A stretch of DNA of 64,000 bases from Mytilisepta virgata (Eukaryota; Mollusca; Bivalvia; Mytilida; Mytilidae). Below, piece by piece: positions 25,901 to 37,689 of the stretch (the stretch's first letter is position 1; each line of letters starts with the position of its first letter). The stretch lies in NCBI GenBank assembly GCA_028015205.1, contig CM051510.1, positions 26,102,580-26,166,579 on the forward strand, written 5' to 3'. Made by a program: the position numbers and the translations under genes. Under the pieces are notes generated by a model. It was not told the origin of the DNA. It saw only the letters and a program-made list of their open reading frames with translations, and searched no databases.

Positions 25901-28900
25901 TTATCATTCTATGTACCCTTGACGACTTTGTTTGTTATGTTCCATTCTCACGACTTTTTTCCTTTTAAATGTTTAAATTCGACATTTCCCACTGGGAGTA
26001 GGGTATTCGTTTGTAGATTTGATTTTGAACAAAGAAATAACTTATGTAGTTATTATTGGTTAGGATGAGTTTCAATTTTAATGTTTTGTCACCAGATGCT
26101 ATTAATATATGAGCAATATTCACTTCATGCTTTTATTTCTTTACAGTATTGTGTCAATACTCTATGCAGATGCGCAATAAGGTTTAAGAATTACAAGGGG
26201 GTGGGGAGGGGGGCTGTTCTGGTACCTATAAACCTGGTACTTCATCACCACTATTCAGGTCTTTACCAAGTAAAACTATCCTGACTTCCTGTTGTTTCTG
26301 TGTTTATGGTTGTGCTCTAATATGTTAATTTATTTCATGGAATGTGTGGTTTCGATGGCGTTAATATATATGCGTCATTGTTGACTTTCCCTGTTACCCG
26401 TTATGATCTGTATAACATCTTTTATTTCTTTATATCATTGTCATACACAGTTTTAGAATTTCAAACATAAACTGTTAATTAAAGTTTTCGCCCCAAAACG
26501 TTCCTCTTTCATTTTGCAATTTATGAAATTCTTTTCTATATAGTGTGTCATATATATATATATATATTTAATTTAAACTTGAGACAAACGTGGGTAACAA
26601 ATTTTTTTGCTTTAAAAAAATTTCATATGCTTTTTATCGATATACAATTATATTTTAGAGTTTTGTTTTCCCAAAACTGGGACCGCCATGGATCAAATTA
26701 TTTCAGATATTATGAATTTTATCATGCGACCTAATTTTTGTCATTGGGTACAATATAAACACGATATTGACGATATAAACAATGTAAACACAAAACTAAA
26801 GACTGGGTATATAACATAAACAAGATGTTGGCATATGTCAACATCGCGATGTAAATGATGTAAACACAATGGTATAAAATCGGTACACAATATACACACG
26901 ATTTTGAAACAATATTGTCAACATGTCCATGATGACAAGGTGAACGATATAAACACAAAGGTATAGAATTTGTATACCATATAAACACGATGATGAAACG
27001 ATACAATATAAATACGATAATGATACTATACAGTAGAAATTGCGATGTTGACAATATCGATTAAACATCGTGCACTCGACATACACAGATAGGGGATATT
27101 GTTATAGCTCTCGCCTCTATGTTTTCGACCGTCCATCTATCACATTAAACTCCTCTCCATTTTTAATTTTAAACGTTTCATTGCTACATAGTGTTATCCT
27201 GCACTTTATGTAGGTGTATAAGAAGGATTAAGTTTGGAATTTTCAAAAGTTGTCGAATTTCGAAAATTGTGAATTTAATCTACTTCATTTTCAATTTTAT
27301 GCATTTTATTTCCATACAATATTGCCATAAACTGTATGTAGATGCCAAGTAGCATTTTATAATTTTGATTTTAAAATTGGGGCCTATTAAAGTGGTGCAG
27401 CAGAGAAGCAACATGTGGGGGATGCGGGTATTACTGTAATTTCTGACGCCTTCATCAAATCTTTTTTTATTGTAAAAATATAAGTATCCTTTTTAACAAA
27501 ATTTCTTTTATTTCCTGTTTTTAGGAACCTTTATACGAGAGATGTAGATCCAACCCGCCATGCATAAAAGGAGAAGTTTGTTCTATTCTGTCTGATGGAA
27601 GCAACATTTGTATTGCCGATAGTATGTTTCCTTTTTCTAAGATTATATCTATATATTTAAAGCGATTTAGAAATGAGTTATATGTATTCATACTTATCCT
27701 TTCGAATAAACGTATCATGGGGTTTATAGTGCACCAGATCCTCGGCCACGCACGGTGAAAAGTTTTATTCACTTGTGTAATATGAAACAAATGTTAAACA
27801 TATACTAGTCTTTTTACTGGACGTTTTTCATTCAGTCAAGGGTAAACTTCATTAAATTAAAACACAAAATAGGAGTTGAAGCTATATGTTTAGCAGTTGA
27901 CCATTAACAGATACCTTTCTTAACAAAGTATGTTTCAAATCTTAACAAGATATATTGAGCACATCAAAGTCTACAAGTTTTTTAATTTACCCGAAAATTG
28001 CTAATTTTGTGATTTTTTTGTGCATATTTGATTTTTTTAATGGACAAGGCGACATAACTCAAAACAACATCTGACTTTAATAAGGTAACAGTCTAGAGGA
28101 GCCTATGGAATTTTCAGTCTAGTGAATCTTTTTAGCAACTTCAAACTTTGATCACAGGTACAAAGAACTTGGCAATATTTTGTAACCATTTTTCACCATC
28201 TTAGTAACGATGATTTAAAGTTTTGTAGAATAGTTATGAATATTTACACTGGAAACAATAAGAAAAATGTTTTCATGTATTTATTAATCAAGTTTCATTT
28301 TTTAAGTAGAAAGGCTACATATACTTTTATATTACAAAATTCACATATTATATTAATTGAAAAAATTTAAAGGAATTCCAAAGAGAATCAATTATTATAA
28401 CCATTTCGTTTACTTACGATATTTATTTTTAAATCATTTTATTATATTTAAATTCCTTAAAGTTAAAACTTCAAATTTGATATAGTAGTGTCAACAGTGT
28501 CATTACGTTTCGTGACCTGTCAAATTTCCTTCCAACTAATAAAGCGATGCCGATTTTATGCATATATTTTGGAGAGTACTTTACTTATGATTTATACCTA
28601 CATCTTCTAATAGACACTTATATTTGATATTGGTATCTCAAGTAATTATTTCATATTTACTTTATATTCAGTTATTTATCCTTAAGTCTCGCTCACAAGA
28701 AAGTTTGCTGGAAAAAAATACACAAAAAACGTAGCATGAAATGTTGGGGTGGACGTCTCTGAAACAGACTATAGCTTGTCATGCGTGGTTCTTACCACTT
28801 TAAATAATCTAAATGGAGGGTACATCTTACATAGAAGAAAATAGACTTCTTTTAAGAACGTTTTTGTATTAAAGCACGGAAATGATTTTAGTAACAAACA

Positions 28901-31900
28901 TTTACGAGTGAGAATCAGTGGTTTTTTCAGCTACATGTATTTTGTCCAATTATTTCGCCTCTTGTAGATATATCTGGCTAATATTTGAAGACGGCTTCGT
29001 CTGTCTAATCTTGATTAAAAAGTATACATACTCAAATCTTCCCTAGAAGACTGTCGTCTGTAAAATATTATAATGTTTTTACAGTCTCCGGTACAGTCTA
29101 CCTTAAAAACCAGTGAAATCTGAAACTGGCTATGGTCGAGTCCCCTTTTCTCAATTTATTTATATTTTCCGATACGAATTTGACCTTTACGGAAATATGA
29201 TTTTTTAGATTAGTATACACACGTAGATTTGCAATATATTATATAATACATTCCCATTGATATTGTTGGGGAAAAATGAGGGTGAAAAAGATACGTGGTT
29301 TTTTTTCGTCCAAAATCCGAAATTTTTTCATCATGATTTATTACCTGCTATAAAAATACTCGAAGCAGTAAATCAATTTTAAAACATATCACATATATAT
29401 TGATTATATTCATAATTTTTATGCATATCATTAATATCCAATCAAAAGACGTTCTAATCTTTTATCCGAGCACTACTTTTGGTGGCCAAAATAGAGGGCG
29501 TATTTGTCGAAACCGGATACACTGGTGATGCCTAGTAATACGTCTTTTTCTAGATCGATCTCTCTTTGCGATGGTGGTAAAATGACGTATCATGTGACGT
29601 TTTGTTCGGCATAGAAACAATAACAATATAGCAGCCCCGGTAAATTTTGCTACAAAAACTGTACCAGAGTTGCGATAATTTCTATCCCAGAAGGGTATAT
29701 CATGCCATGAATACAGAAAGCCAAAACTCGCAGGAATCGCATTATCCTTCAAATTTCCCTTCATTCTTGTAACGTGCAAAGCCCCATTCTTATGCCTAAC
29801 AAAACACTAAAGTCACGTGATCAGAATAATAATTTCTGCCCCGTATGCGGTAATTCCGGACCAAGTCGGAAATCAAGTATTAAACATGCGATCAAGTCAT
29901 TTCCGATACAGACGGACCAGGAGCGCCAACAACTTGGAGGCTCGGCATGGTAAACTGAAGAAGAATATTAAACACCCGCATCCCAATATTTTCATCATCC
30001 AGACTTTCAAAGACATCGAGGCCGTAAACGCGATTCACATGATACAACTTCAAGCAGGAGATACCCAGAGACAACGACCAAATAAGTACAGAAGAATTGA
30101 GAACCTACTTACAGTAATGAAATACAGATTCACCAGCAACAACATCGACCTGATGAATTACATCGACGACGTTTCACAGATTTTACACCTTAGTTAAATT
30201 ATTTTAAAAATTGTATATAAATTGTGTATTATTTGTATATAATATCTGTGTTTTATTATGATTGTAAATAAATAGTGTTATTGATTTGTATTATTATTGA
30301 TTGTGTATAAATAATAGAAATAAACCTTAATACAGTTAATAAATTTTAGTCATGTATATTATTGCCTTTCTTCTTATTTCAATACAAATTGACCATCTAC
30401 ACTGTCTAATTTACCCTTAAAGTGCCTCCTAATCCTCTTAATTACTATGTTTGGAGAGAAAAAATAATCAAATGTTGGCGTTCCTGGATATAACCTATGT
30501 CACATATCTGTTTAAATAAATCAATAAAGAAAGAAAGAAATTTCATTATTCACTTAAATTACATTTAGAATTCTAAAAACGATAAAATTATAACAAAAAG
30601 AAATATAACTACAAGTAAAACGTTGGAATACAGCATATATTGTAAATCTTACCTTGTGCGTCGCAATTTGAACATTGTAAATGGAATATGGTATAACGTA
30701 TGATCAATCTATTCGGAGAAATTAAATTTTTTATCGCATATGGTACAAAGTACATCATTTGGTAAATGGTACAACGTCCGTTCATCGTGTTGCAAATGTT
30801 TTGTTTATTACTCCTATGTTTTAAGTATTGTATATTTCCAATTCTGATACCAAGGAATATTATTTTTTCAACAAAGTATGCGGTAATAATATAGTTCTCG
30901 AGGATACACATTTTAATTGTCAATACATTAACATGATAATCTGAATTTTTGCAACGGTGATTAAAATGCCTAAAGTGTCAATGATAACTTACATGTACTA
31001 AATGATTAATGATATGTTGAATCCCTCCACCTCCCCATGAGTCGATTTTATAAATCCTGGATACAACCTATGTCACATATCCGTTTATATCAATAAAGAA
31101 AGAAAAAAAATCATTATTCATTTAAATTACATTTAGAATTCTAAAAACGATAAAATTATTACAAAAATAAATAAAAGTAAAACTCTGGAATCCAGCATTT
31201 ATTGTAAATCTTACATTGTGCGTCGCAATTTGAACATGGTAAATGGAACATGGTATAACGTTTGATCAAGGTACATCATTTGGAAAATGGTTCATTTATT
31301 ACTCCTATGTTCTAAGTATTGTATATTTCCAGTTCTGATACCAAGAATATTATTTTTTCAACAAAACATGCGGCGATAGTATAGGTCTCAAGGATAAACA
31401 TTTTAAATGTCAATACATTAACATGATAATCTGAATTTTGCAACCGTGACTAAAATGCCTAAAGTATCAATCATAGCTTACATGCATTACTAAATGATTA
31501 ATGATATGTTGAACCCCTCCACATAAAGATTTAAAAAAAGTTGAACTTTGGCTTTCGATCATATATTTCTTTTAATTTCCACTAGTTCTATTTATTGATT
31601 TTCTTCACAGAATGATTGCATACTATCTGATTAATAGACAATTAGTATTAAGTAACATTGGCTAAGGGTTCCAGCAACATGCGGGAATGCGCAGTGCAGT
31701 CCGTTCGTATGTACGTTTGTAGTGTCCAACGAAATCTGAAAAAGATGGAAACATGAAAATGGGCATCAAATGTATATGATGTAGTTGGGAATACAAGTTT
31801 CAAAATTTATATTTTACTCCCTGGGGCAAAATAATGGTCAGGAATTTCGGATTTTAAACTAATTGATGAAATCCCCTTTATTATTTAAGATAGAATAATG

Positions 31901-34900
31901 AAGATTATATCGTAACTCGTATTGTATGTCCCGTGTCAAATAATTTTGTTTTGAATTTTTAACTTCATTCGTTTAATTTCTATACAGTATTGTCACATAC
32001 TTTAGAATTTTAATTTTCTAAAATTGGGGACCACAGGGGTTGAATTGAGAAAATTTGGAATTTAAGCTTGTGACTTGCATTCAATTTCTATATAGTATGG
32101 TCACATACTGTATGTGGGTGCGCACTAAGTTTTAGAATTTTGATTTTCAAAAATTGGGACCCACAGGATCGAATTTCGAAAAATGTAAATTTAAGCTTCT
32201 AACTTAAACTCATCTCTTATTTCGCATTTTATACATTTAATTTCTTTACAGTAATAGCATACACTGTATGTACATAAGCAATAACGTATTAAGATTTTGA
32301 ATGTTAAAAATTGGGCACTGCAAACGTTGAATTTCGAAAATTTTGAATTTAATCTTGTGACTTAAACTTCTCTTTCATATTTCCGTTTATCCATTTAATT
32401 TCTAAACAGTATTGTCACATACTGTACTTAGATACGCCCAAAGGTTTTAGAAATTTGATTTCAAAACTTTGGGCCCACAGCGGTCGAATTTATAAAATTG
32501 TGAATTCAAGCTTTGACATCCATTCCTTTTTCATTTTTCATTTTATGTATTTCATTTCCTTACAGTAATATCATACACTGTATGTACATACTCTATAATG
32601 TATAAGGTTTTGAATTTCACAAATTTGGCACTGCTGGGGTCGGATTTCGAAAAATTGTAAATTTAAGCTTGTGAATTAAAATCCTCTTTCATTTTTCATT
32701 TTATGCATTTAATTTCTATACAGTATTGTCAAATACTGTATTAAGATCCGCCGTAAGGTTTTAGAAATTTGATTCCAATACTTTGGGTCCACAGGGGTCG
32801 AATTTATAAAAAGGACAAATATACCTAAGGAGCAATAAAAAAAAACGTAATCCATTGGACAGACAAACCCGGGAAGACAAATGAATAACCACAAGCACAA
32901 CAAATTAACACAGAAAACTAAAAAACATTGAACAACTCGAACTCCTATAAAAACCAGGAGTGAACCCAGGTGCTCCTGAAGGGTAAGCAGTTCCTGCTCC
33001 GTATACGGCACTCGTCGTGAAGTTCAACAAAGTCAATCCGGTGGAAGTCACAAATCGGTGGAGGCACATGAAAGGTTACGACAGTGGGAACAGGTCCAAC
33101 ATCATCTTAGATATTGGAACACTGTAATGGTCAATCAATTCATGATGACGACCGTAAAATTTCTTAAGTGATGACATCAACTTATCCCTGATAAAACCCT
33201 GGTTAAGAAGCTTTTGTGACAGCAGTAATCCTCTTTGTCGAAAGTCAGGGTAACTCACGCATGCCCTTGAAAATCGGATAACCTGAGAAACGTAGACGCC
33301 ATATGCAGGCGATGCTGGTATATTGCTACTCAAGAAGGGAAAATTAACAATAGGAAAGTTGAGGTCATCACGTTTCTCATAAAGCTTTGTCTTCAAACGT
33401 CCCTCATAGTCTATTTCAAGAAACAAATCCAAATATGAAGCGGACTTTGGTGTATCTGTAGTATCCTTAATTTCAAGCTCACTGGGGTAGATAAGATGTA
33501 GAAAGTCTTGGAATTTGTCGTTATTTAACGACAACACATCATCTATGTAACGAAGAGTGAAATTAAAGGATTGCGCTTGTTTCTTTTTGTTTTCACGTAG
33601 TAACCCTTGAATGAAGTCCGCTTCATATGAGTACGGAAACAGATCGGCGAGGAGAGGAGCACAATTATAAAATTGTGAATTAAAACTTGAGACATTAATT
33701 CCTCTTTCATTTTCCATTTTATGCATTTCTTTTACAGTAATATACACTGTATGTACATACGCAATAATGTATTAGGATTATGAATTTCAAAAATTTGGGA
33801 CTAGAGGGGTCGAATTTCAAAAATTGTGAATTTAAGCTTGTGACTTAAATTGCTCTTTCATTTTTCATTTTTTGCATTTAATTTGTATACAGTATTGTCT
33901 CATACTGTATTTAGGTATGCAAACTTGATTTCACAACTTGGAGCCCACATGGGTAAAATATCGAAAATTGAGAAATTAAGATTGTGACCTAAAGCCTTCT
34001 TTCATTTTTAATTTTATGCATTTAATTTCTTCACAGTAATATCATACACTGTATGTAGATGCGCAATAAGGTATTGGGATTTTGATTTTCAGGGGTCGAA
34101 TTTTGAAAATTGTGAATTTAACCTAGTGACCTAAACTCCACTTTCATTTTTCATTTTATGCATTTAATTTCTACACAGTGTTATCATATACTGTGTGTAG
34201 ATGCGCAATAAGGTTTTTTTTATCTTGCGACATAAACTAGTCTTTCATTTTTCATTGTCACATACTATATGTAGATGCGAAAAATTTGGGCCTGTATTCA
34301 AAGATAAAATTGTGAAAAAGGTGCATTAGAATACAACACTTGGGGATGTCGAGGATAGCTGTCGTTTCCGACTGCCTCAATCTAGTTCATTTTTGTAATT
34401 GGTAGAGCACCGTCAATCATGCCCTGATGGATGGGATTTCTATGGCGGACATTGTTACTTGATTGTGGTCAAAACAGGCAACTGGTACAGTGCAAAGGTA
34501 AAACCTTTTCTCATGTAGTACATGTAGTTGATATATGAAATCCTTGTAGAATATCCCTAGAGATAGATTTTATAGCAACAGAAAAACGTGAACAAATAAA
34601 TATCTTGGGTGATTATATCTATTGTATAGGTTATTCATTGGCGAGAAAACTAAGACGGACATCAAGTAGGTTTCCCTGTTATTTTGGTTATTCGTTTTTT
34701 TTAAATGTGTAAGCCGTAAGTCACATGTTTGTAGAATATCAAACGGAAAATCGAGTTTCTTTTTTGACATTCGTTTTAAAGTGAGTTTTTCATATTTCAT
34801 GTTGGTTATTTGCATTTGGAAAAGGATTTCCGTTCAGATGATAATGTAATTATATATTATTATAATTATAACGTTCACGTGCATGCATTTCGTTTACCAT

Positions 34901-37407
34901 CAAACAAAGGTAAATTTTAAGAAAATATCATTAGATATACGTTCACAAAACGGATTGATAATTTGATCTCTATTCGCTATTCTTAGAAAGACGTTAGGTA
35001 TTTATTTGATAATTAAATTGATATATAAATCATTTAGAAGTATTTAATAGTAACTAATATATTATTTGTAATATTAAAAATAGAACAATCTTCTATTTTG
35101 CAGCAAGGATGTGAAAATGTTGAATCCTATTTAATCAAGATTGACACAGATGGAGAGAACAAATGGACGAAAGACCTCATAAAGGGCAAGTATTTGAATA
35201 TTTTATTGGTGTCTTTTTTCATGTTATAGTAGAAATATTAGTCATTGTCGATGTTCTTTGTGCTAAAATTGGACTGGAAATTGCCATCCAAATACCTCTT
35301 GATAAGATTATTGACGATGACACTATTACAAAGTGTACTCAAATATAGTATGACATGTTAAAATAAGCTACAAATTTTAAACAAACTTGCATTTGCCAGG
35401 AGTATTGTGGTATTGAGAAGGTCTTATTTCTAATTTTGCAGCCTAAAAAACAATGTGATGTTTGTGAGAAGTGCGCTTGATCTCCAGTTTAATACAGACA
35501 TTTCTAGAATAAGATATTCCACTTCATCGACAATGAAATTCCTTTTTAGCAGAATCCAATCTCTAGATCTGCAGCCTATGATGTATACATTTCACAGTTA
35601 ATTCCATTCTTCATGTGATACATACGACAAATTTCTTGGCAAATCAAGATTGATACCACAGGGTTATATGTTCAATCTTTGTTGATTTCATCACGTTTGT
35701 TGAAGAATTCATTGGCCGATACGAAGTTCCCCTATCGTAAATGAAACTTGAAATATATCCTAAAATTAATAAAAGTTGTCATTATATTGACCGATTGGGC
35801 TTTTGGTATTTTATTAATATTCTCTTTAAGGGTTTTGATGATTTTTGGGTTTCAACTTTTCAGACCTTGGGCACAACTAATCAGTCTAAATCGACTAAAT
35901 GTGCACACTGTGTTTATCAAAATTTATGATTATAACCCAATTGGTACATCTGCTAGTGGACTCCAAGTCTATTCAGCTGCTTTTATTTTCGCACTAACAC
36001 AAAATTGATAATTTAAATTTTCTATTACAAAACGATCAAAATTAATAAAGGCTGTCATTGTTTTCACAGAAAAAACTGGCAGCTTCCCTAAACTTTGGAT
36101 AGGATTGAATGACCTAGAGGTAGAAGGGGAGTGGAAATGGGAGTCAGAAACCCCAACCGTAGATTTTCTGGACTGGCTTATCGGAGAACCAAATAATAGT
36201 GGCAATAATGAAGATTGTGCTGTTTTCAAATTTAATGGAGTTTATGGATGGAATGACACGCCATGTAGCAACACTGCTGTCATTGGATATATTTGTGAGA
36301 AGCTGGTAATGTATAGTTTTACCTTCAGTTATAACTGAATATCGCAAAATATTATTTTTATTTTAAAATAATAAAAATGAGCCTTTTGGAAGTTATATGT
36401 ATAAATGTTGACAATTGTAAGAAAGAATATAATTGAACTTTTTACCCTGATGGTTTCCTTGCTATATTTGTAAGGATGTTGTTTAGCGTCATCGTGCACA
36501 CATTTTGACTGTAATCCTCCAGTCACGTCAACTTTTGCCAAGCAGGATCGAAGCTCTAAAACGACAAATTTAATAATACTGACAACAATTCAAACTACAT
36601 GTACAACACTGACCGTCGAACAATTAAGTGGTATCAGACGGTTTTCGAATATCTAATCAGCTGAAACGTACATAAAACAGGCCAATTAAACGAGCATTTG
36701 TAGAATAAGACAACATACTTATTAGGGGTTGTTGTCGACAATGGTTTTATTATAGTTTATTGTCTTGAAGGTCGTTGTAAAGTTTTCACCTAACCAATGG
36801 TAAGCCAACACTACATATACCCAAACACATCTATCGATTTCTTAATGGAAAAAACAGCACGAACCATTTTTGTCATCCTTGTGAACTGTTCTCCTTAGTA
36901 AACTCTTTTCAACTATGAGCTGTTTTCTACTCTTTGGTCGAGCTGTTGTCTCTTTGACACATTCCCCGTTTCCATCCTCTATTCTATTCAATACCAAAAC
37001 TTTCAAATATCGGAAAAGTGTGTTAGCAATGCAAACAATTAATACAAAACCACTCTAAAATTTCCAGGTAAGACTTGTTAAGCGCATCCACAAAACGACT
37101 GGCAACTTTGCCTGAATGAATTGAACCTTATATTAACATAAAACCTTCAAGATGAAGTTTTATCTTACATTTGGAAGTGATAATTATAATGTAAACGAAT
37201 TTCGCATAAAACGTGATATGACTTGATATCTTAACATGCTGTTATGCTAGATGTATTACAAATGTATTATTGAATCTCTATATAGAATGAAATATCTATT
37301 AGTAAAGCCACACCAAATTGATTGTAAGTTTTTTGGATTTTGTATGACCAGGATTTTCAATAATTTATATCTTTTCTTTGCTATATTTTCAGGCTTTGAA
37401 TGCTTGA
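19587..37407 (+). CDS. Secreted PAN/EGF-like/C-type lectin gene
   Basis: Five exons (19587-19931, 27525-27621, 34406-34497, 35104-35185, 36070-36338) join in frame to 885 bp, about 294 residues. Residues 1-28 look like a signal peptide ending WSQ. A PAN/apple module follows, with Cys30, 62, 66, 72 and 84. Residues 116-147 form a four-cysteine EGF-like piece. The long-form CTLD spans about 153-284: Cys153/164 hairpin, Cys181, WIGL 215-218, EPN 245-247, Cys255, WND 266-268, Cys271 and Cys281. EPN plus WND predict Ca2+-dependent mannose-type glycan binding outside the cell. The start is chosen because the minus-strand paralog shares it and the signal peptide. Intron 4 uses GC-AG. The 3' end may read through to the stop at 36338 or splice at 36305 to exon 6 (stop at 37407). 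The paralog lies head to head upstream. Function is inferred from the family. Confidence 0.88.
19932..22980. other. Lectin intron 1, first part
   Basis: AT-rich, no exon or known element supported. Contains A-runs near 22345 and a small GC-richer patch near 22620-22740 with ACCAGTCCTGCGACTGGT, a short inverted repeat. Confidence 0.5.
23000..23790. repeat. Diverged tandem repeat, ~215-280 bp unit, three copies
   Basis: A shared closing phrase, AACAAGT...GTAAGT(C/T)(A/G)CAGAGA, occurs near 23245, 23523 and 23738. TCGCACA or TTGCACA and TTTGAAAAGCTAAA-like phrases precede each. Confidence 0.65.
23955..24570 (+). mobile_element. PLE family C fragment (3' part)
   Basis: Matches the reverse complement of 39690-40500 and 50335-51010: CATCGGTACAAGGACCTCAT, TAAATCAACGTGCAAACATC, then KAFLGINIDSV-like coding with frameshifts, then the family tail ending near GGGGCCAGCTGAAGCC. 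The RT core is missing. Confidence 0.65.
24571..25540. other. Lectin intron 1, unassigned
   Basis: No gene or known repeat supported. Contains a short poly-C run near 25519. Confidence 0.5.
25545..25700. repeat. 54-bp tandem repeat, two to three copies
   Basis: CTCCTCAGTGCTTTATAAA recurs at about 25559 and 25613, each followed by TCTGCAGAAATTTTTAAAAT and CTGACTGGAATTC. Confidence 0.8.
25773..25920. repeat. ~48-bp tandem repeat, three copies, poly-C spacer
   Basis: GAGCTATGAAGCCTGTCTGT recurs at about 25783, 25830 and 25880, separated by ATTCTATGTACCCTT and seven to nine C. The third unit has two extra bases. Confidence 0.9.
26752..27065. repeat. Cryptically simple repeat (ATATAAACAC family)
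   Basis: ATATAAACAC and ATGTAAACAC variants recur irregularly with GATGATG spacers over 300 bp. The two minus-strand open frames (up to 107 codons, rich in YIV and CLY) are by-products. Confidence 0.7.
27155..27390 (+). repeat. 157-bp satellite, outlying monomers
   Basis: Phrases TTTTGATTTTAAAATTGGGG, GTCGAATTTCGAAAATTGTG and ACTGTATGTAGATGC match the array at 31.9-34.3 kb. Single degenerate pieces also occur near 26140 and 26430. Confidence 0.65.
27525..27621 (+). CDS. Plus-strand lectin exon 2: EGF-like
   Basis: 97 bp after a polypyrimidine-rich TTTTTAG acceptor and before a GTATGT donor. It encodes PLYERC, PPCIKGEVC and DGSNIC, with the four cysteines at the same places as in the minus-strand copies. 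Exit phase is 1, as required by exon 3. Confidence 0.9.
27622..29816. other. Lectin intron 2, first part
   Basis: AT-rich, no exon supported. A minus-strand open frame at 29462-29779 lacks any domain I recognise. Confidence 0.5.
29817..30197 (+). mobile_element. MULE-like transposase C-terminal fragment
   Basis: 126 codons. NNLEARHGKLKKNIKHPHPN resembles the NNxxEGWHxxLxxxxxxxHPN step in the C-terminal part of MULE transposase-like proteins. The ending YIDDVSQILHL also fits that family's tail. The catalytic part is missing upstream, so this is a fragment. AT-rich sequence with AATAAA follows. The assignment is from memory of the family; no search was possible. Confidence 0.5.
30483..31524. 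repeat. Tandem duplication, ~0.5 kb unit
   Basis: 30483-31034 and 31056-31524 share CCTGGATA(T/C)AACCTATGTC, AGAATTCTAAAAACGATAAA, TGTGCGTCGCAATTTGAACA and GATTAATGATATGTTGAA in order. The second unit has lost about 80 bp in the middle. Confidence 0.85.
31965..32815 (+). repeat. ~157-bp satellite array, proximal part
   Basis: CAGTATTGTCACATACTGTA and CAGTAATATCATACACTGTA cores alternate at about 32092, 32248, 32406, 32564 and 32720, a spacing of 156-158 bp. Two monomer types alternate, so the higher-order unit is about 314 bp. Confidence 0.85.
32816..33666 (-). mobile_element. PLE family A fragment inserted in the satellite
   Basis: The best-preserved copy of this family. It is one open frame from NCAPLLAD (motif B) through YIDDVL, EIDYEGRLKTKLYEK, SPAYGVY and KFYGRHH to PLS, followed by the 3' tail. 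It is truncated at its 5' end at NCAPLL. Both flanks are satellite, and ATAAAA appears at each junction, consistent with a short target duplication. Confidence 0.8.
33667..34270 (+). repeat. ~157-bp satellite array, distal part
   Basis: Continuation of the array after the PLE insertion, with cores at about 33733, 33888, 34034, 34177 and 34252. Spacing drops to about 145 bp, and the last monomers are truncated. Confidence 0.85.
34406..34497 (+). CDS. Plus-strand lectin exon 3: CTLD start
   Basis: 92 bp from a GGTAG acceptor to a GTAAAA donor. It encodes SCPDGWDFYGGHCY and ends WYSAK. It follows directly after the 157-bp satellite array that fills the 3' part of intron 2. Confidence 0.9.
35104..35185 (+). 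CDS. Plus-strand lectin exon 4: CTLD middle
   Basis: 82 bp after a TTTTGCAG acceptor, encoding QGC at the start and ENKWTKDLIK at the end. Phase 1 is required to restore the EKTG/WIGL frame of exon 5. That places the border before GCAAGT, the consensus of the minor GC donor class. Confidence 0.9.
35186..35191 (+). other. GC-type splice donor (GCAAGT) of lectin intron 4
   Basis: The only border that keeps the CTLD in frame is followed by GCAAGT, and the intron ends CACAG at 36069. The nearby GT (35190-35191) would give phase 2 and break exon 5. Both minus-strand copies have GG at the first two bases. Confidence 0.8.
35540..35745 (+). mobile_element. RT C-terminal relic
   Basis: Reads about MMYTFHS, then FHSSCDTYDKFLGKSRL, compatible with the AYGVYISQLIR...YxxFL region of PLE-type RTs. 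Broken by stops. Lies in lectin intron 4. Confidence 0.3.
36070..36338 (+). CDS. Plus-strand lectin exon 5: C-terminal CTLD
   Basis: Carries WIGLND, an acidic tryptophan-rich loop, EPNN, NEDC, WND, and closes YICEKL. After CTG at 36305 comes GTAATG, a reasonable donor. If unspliced, the frame adds ten residues and stops at 36336-36338. If spliced, it joins the conserved downstream exon at 37393. Confidence 0.9.
36860..36985 (-). repeat. Interspersed repeat with GTGTCAAAGAGACAACA
   Basis: On the minus strand reads GAATGTGTCAAAGAGACAAC followed by a CGACCAAAGAG core. The same repeat is at 39655-39725 in plus orientation. I recall it as very common in mollusc genomes and 3' UTRs. Confidence 0.55.
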
Positions 37408-37681
37408 AAAATTGAGACACGAACACGATGGGACGTTCCACAGGAATATCGACTTTAAAATGCATGTTCTCCGTTTTCTTTTGTTTATATGTATATACCG
37501 AACAATCTTAATAATTTCATCAATTTTGTTTTCTTCATTGTAACATTTTTAAGATAGGGAAAGAGTCATATGCCAGTCATGAGGTTTTTTAGGAATTTAT
37601 ATAATACAAAATTATTTTCATTGAGTGTCTGATAACTAATGAACAGAGAACAATCACCGAAAAACCATGTAATGAAATAAA
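37393..37681 (+). other. Possible 3'-terminal exon and 3' UTR of the plus-strand lectin gene
   Basis: A TATATTTTCAG acceptor precedes a short frame (Ala-Leu-Asn-Ala, stop 37405-37407). The same acceptor and following sequence occur on the minus strand at 54587 downwards, downstream of the right lectin copy. Shared pieces include AATGCTTGAAAAATTGAG and TTTTCTTCATTGTAAC. An AATAAA lies at 37676-37681. Position, orientation and conservation suggest a shared last exon. Transcript data are not available here. Confidence 0.55.
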
Positions 37682-37689
37682 AAGAACAA

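Noticed and set aside
26731..27086. Two overlapping minus-strand frames with hydrophobic, Tyr-rich protein
   Set aside because: Produced by the ATATAAACAC repeat; both frames are equally open.
29462..29779. 105-codon minus-strand frame next to the MULE-like fragment
   Set aside because: No domain; Arg-rich end looks compositional. Could be a first exon but nothing supports it.
31965..34270. CRISPR-like array
   Set aside because: Repeats are whole ~157-bp monomers with no unique spacers; it is a satellite in eukaryotic DNA.
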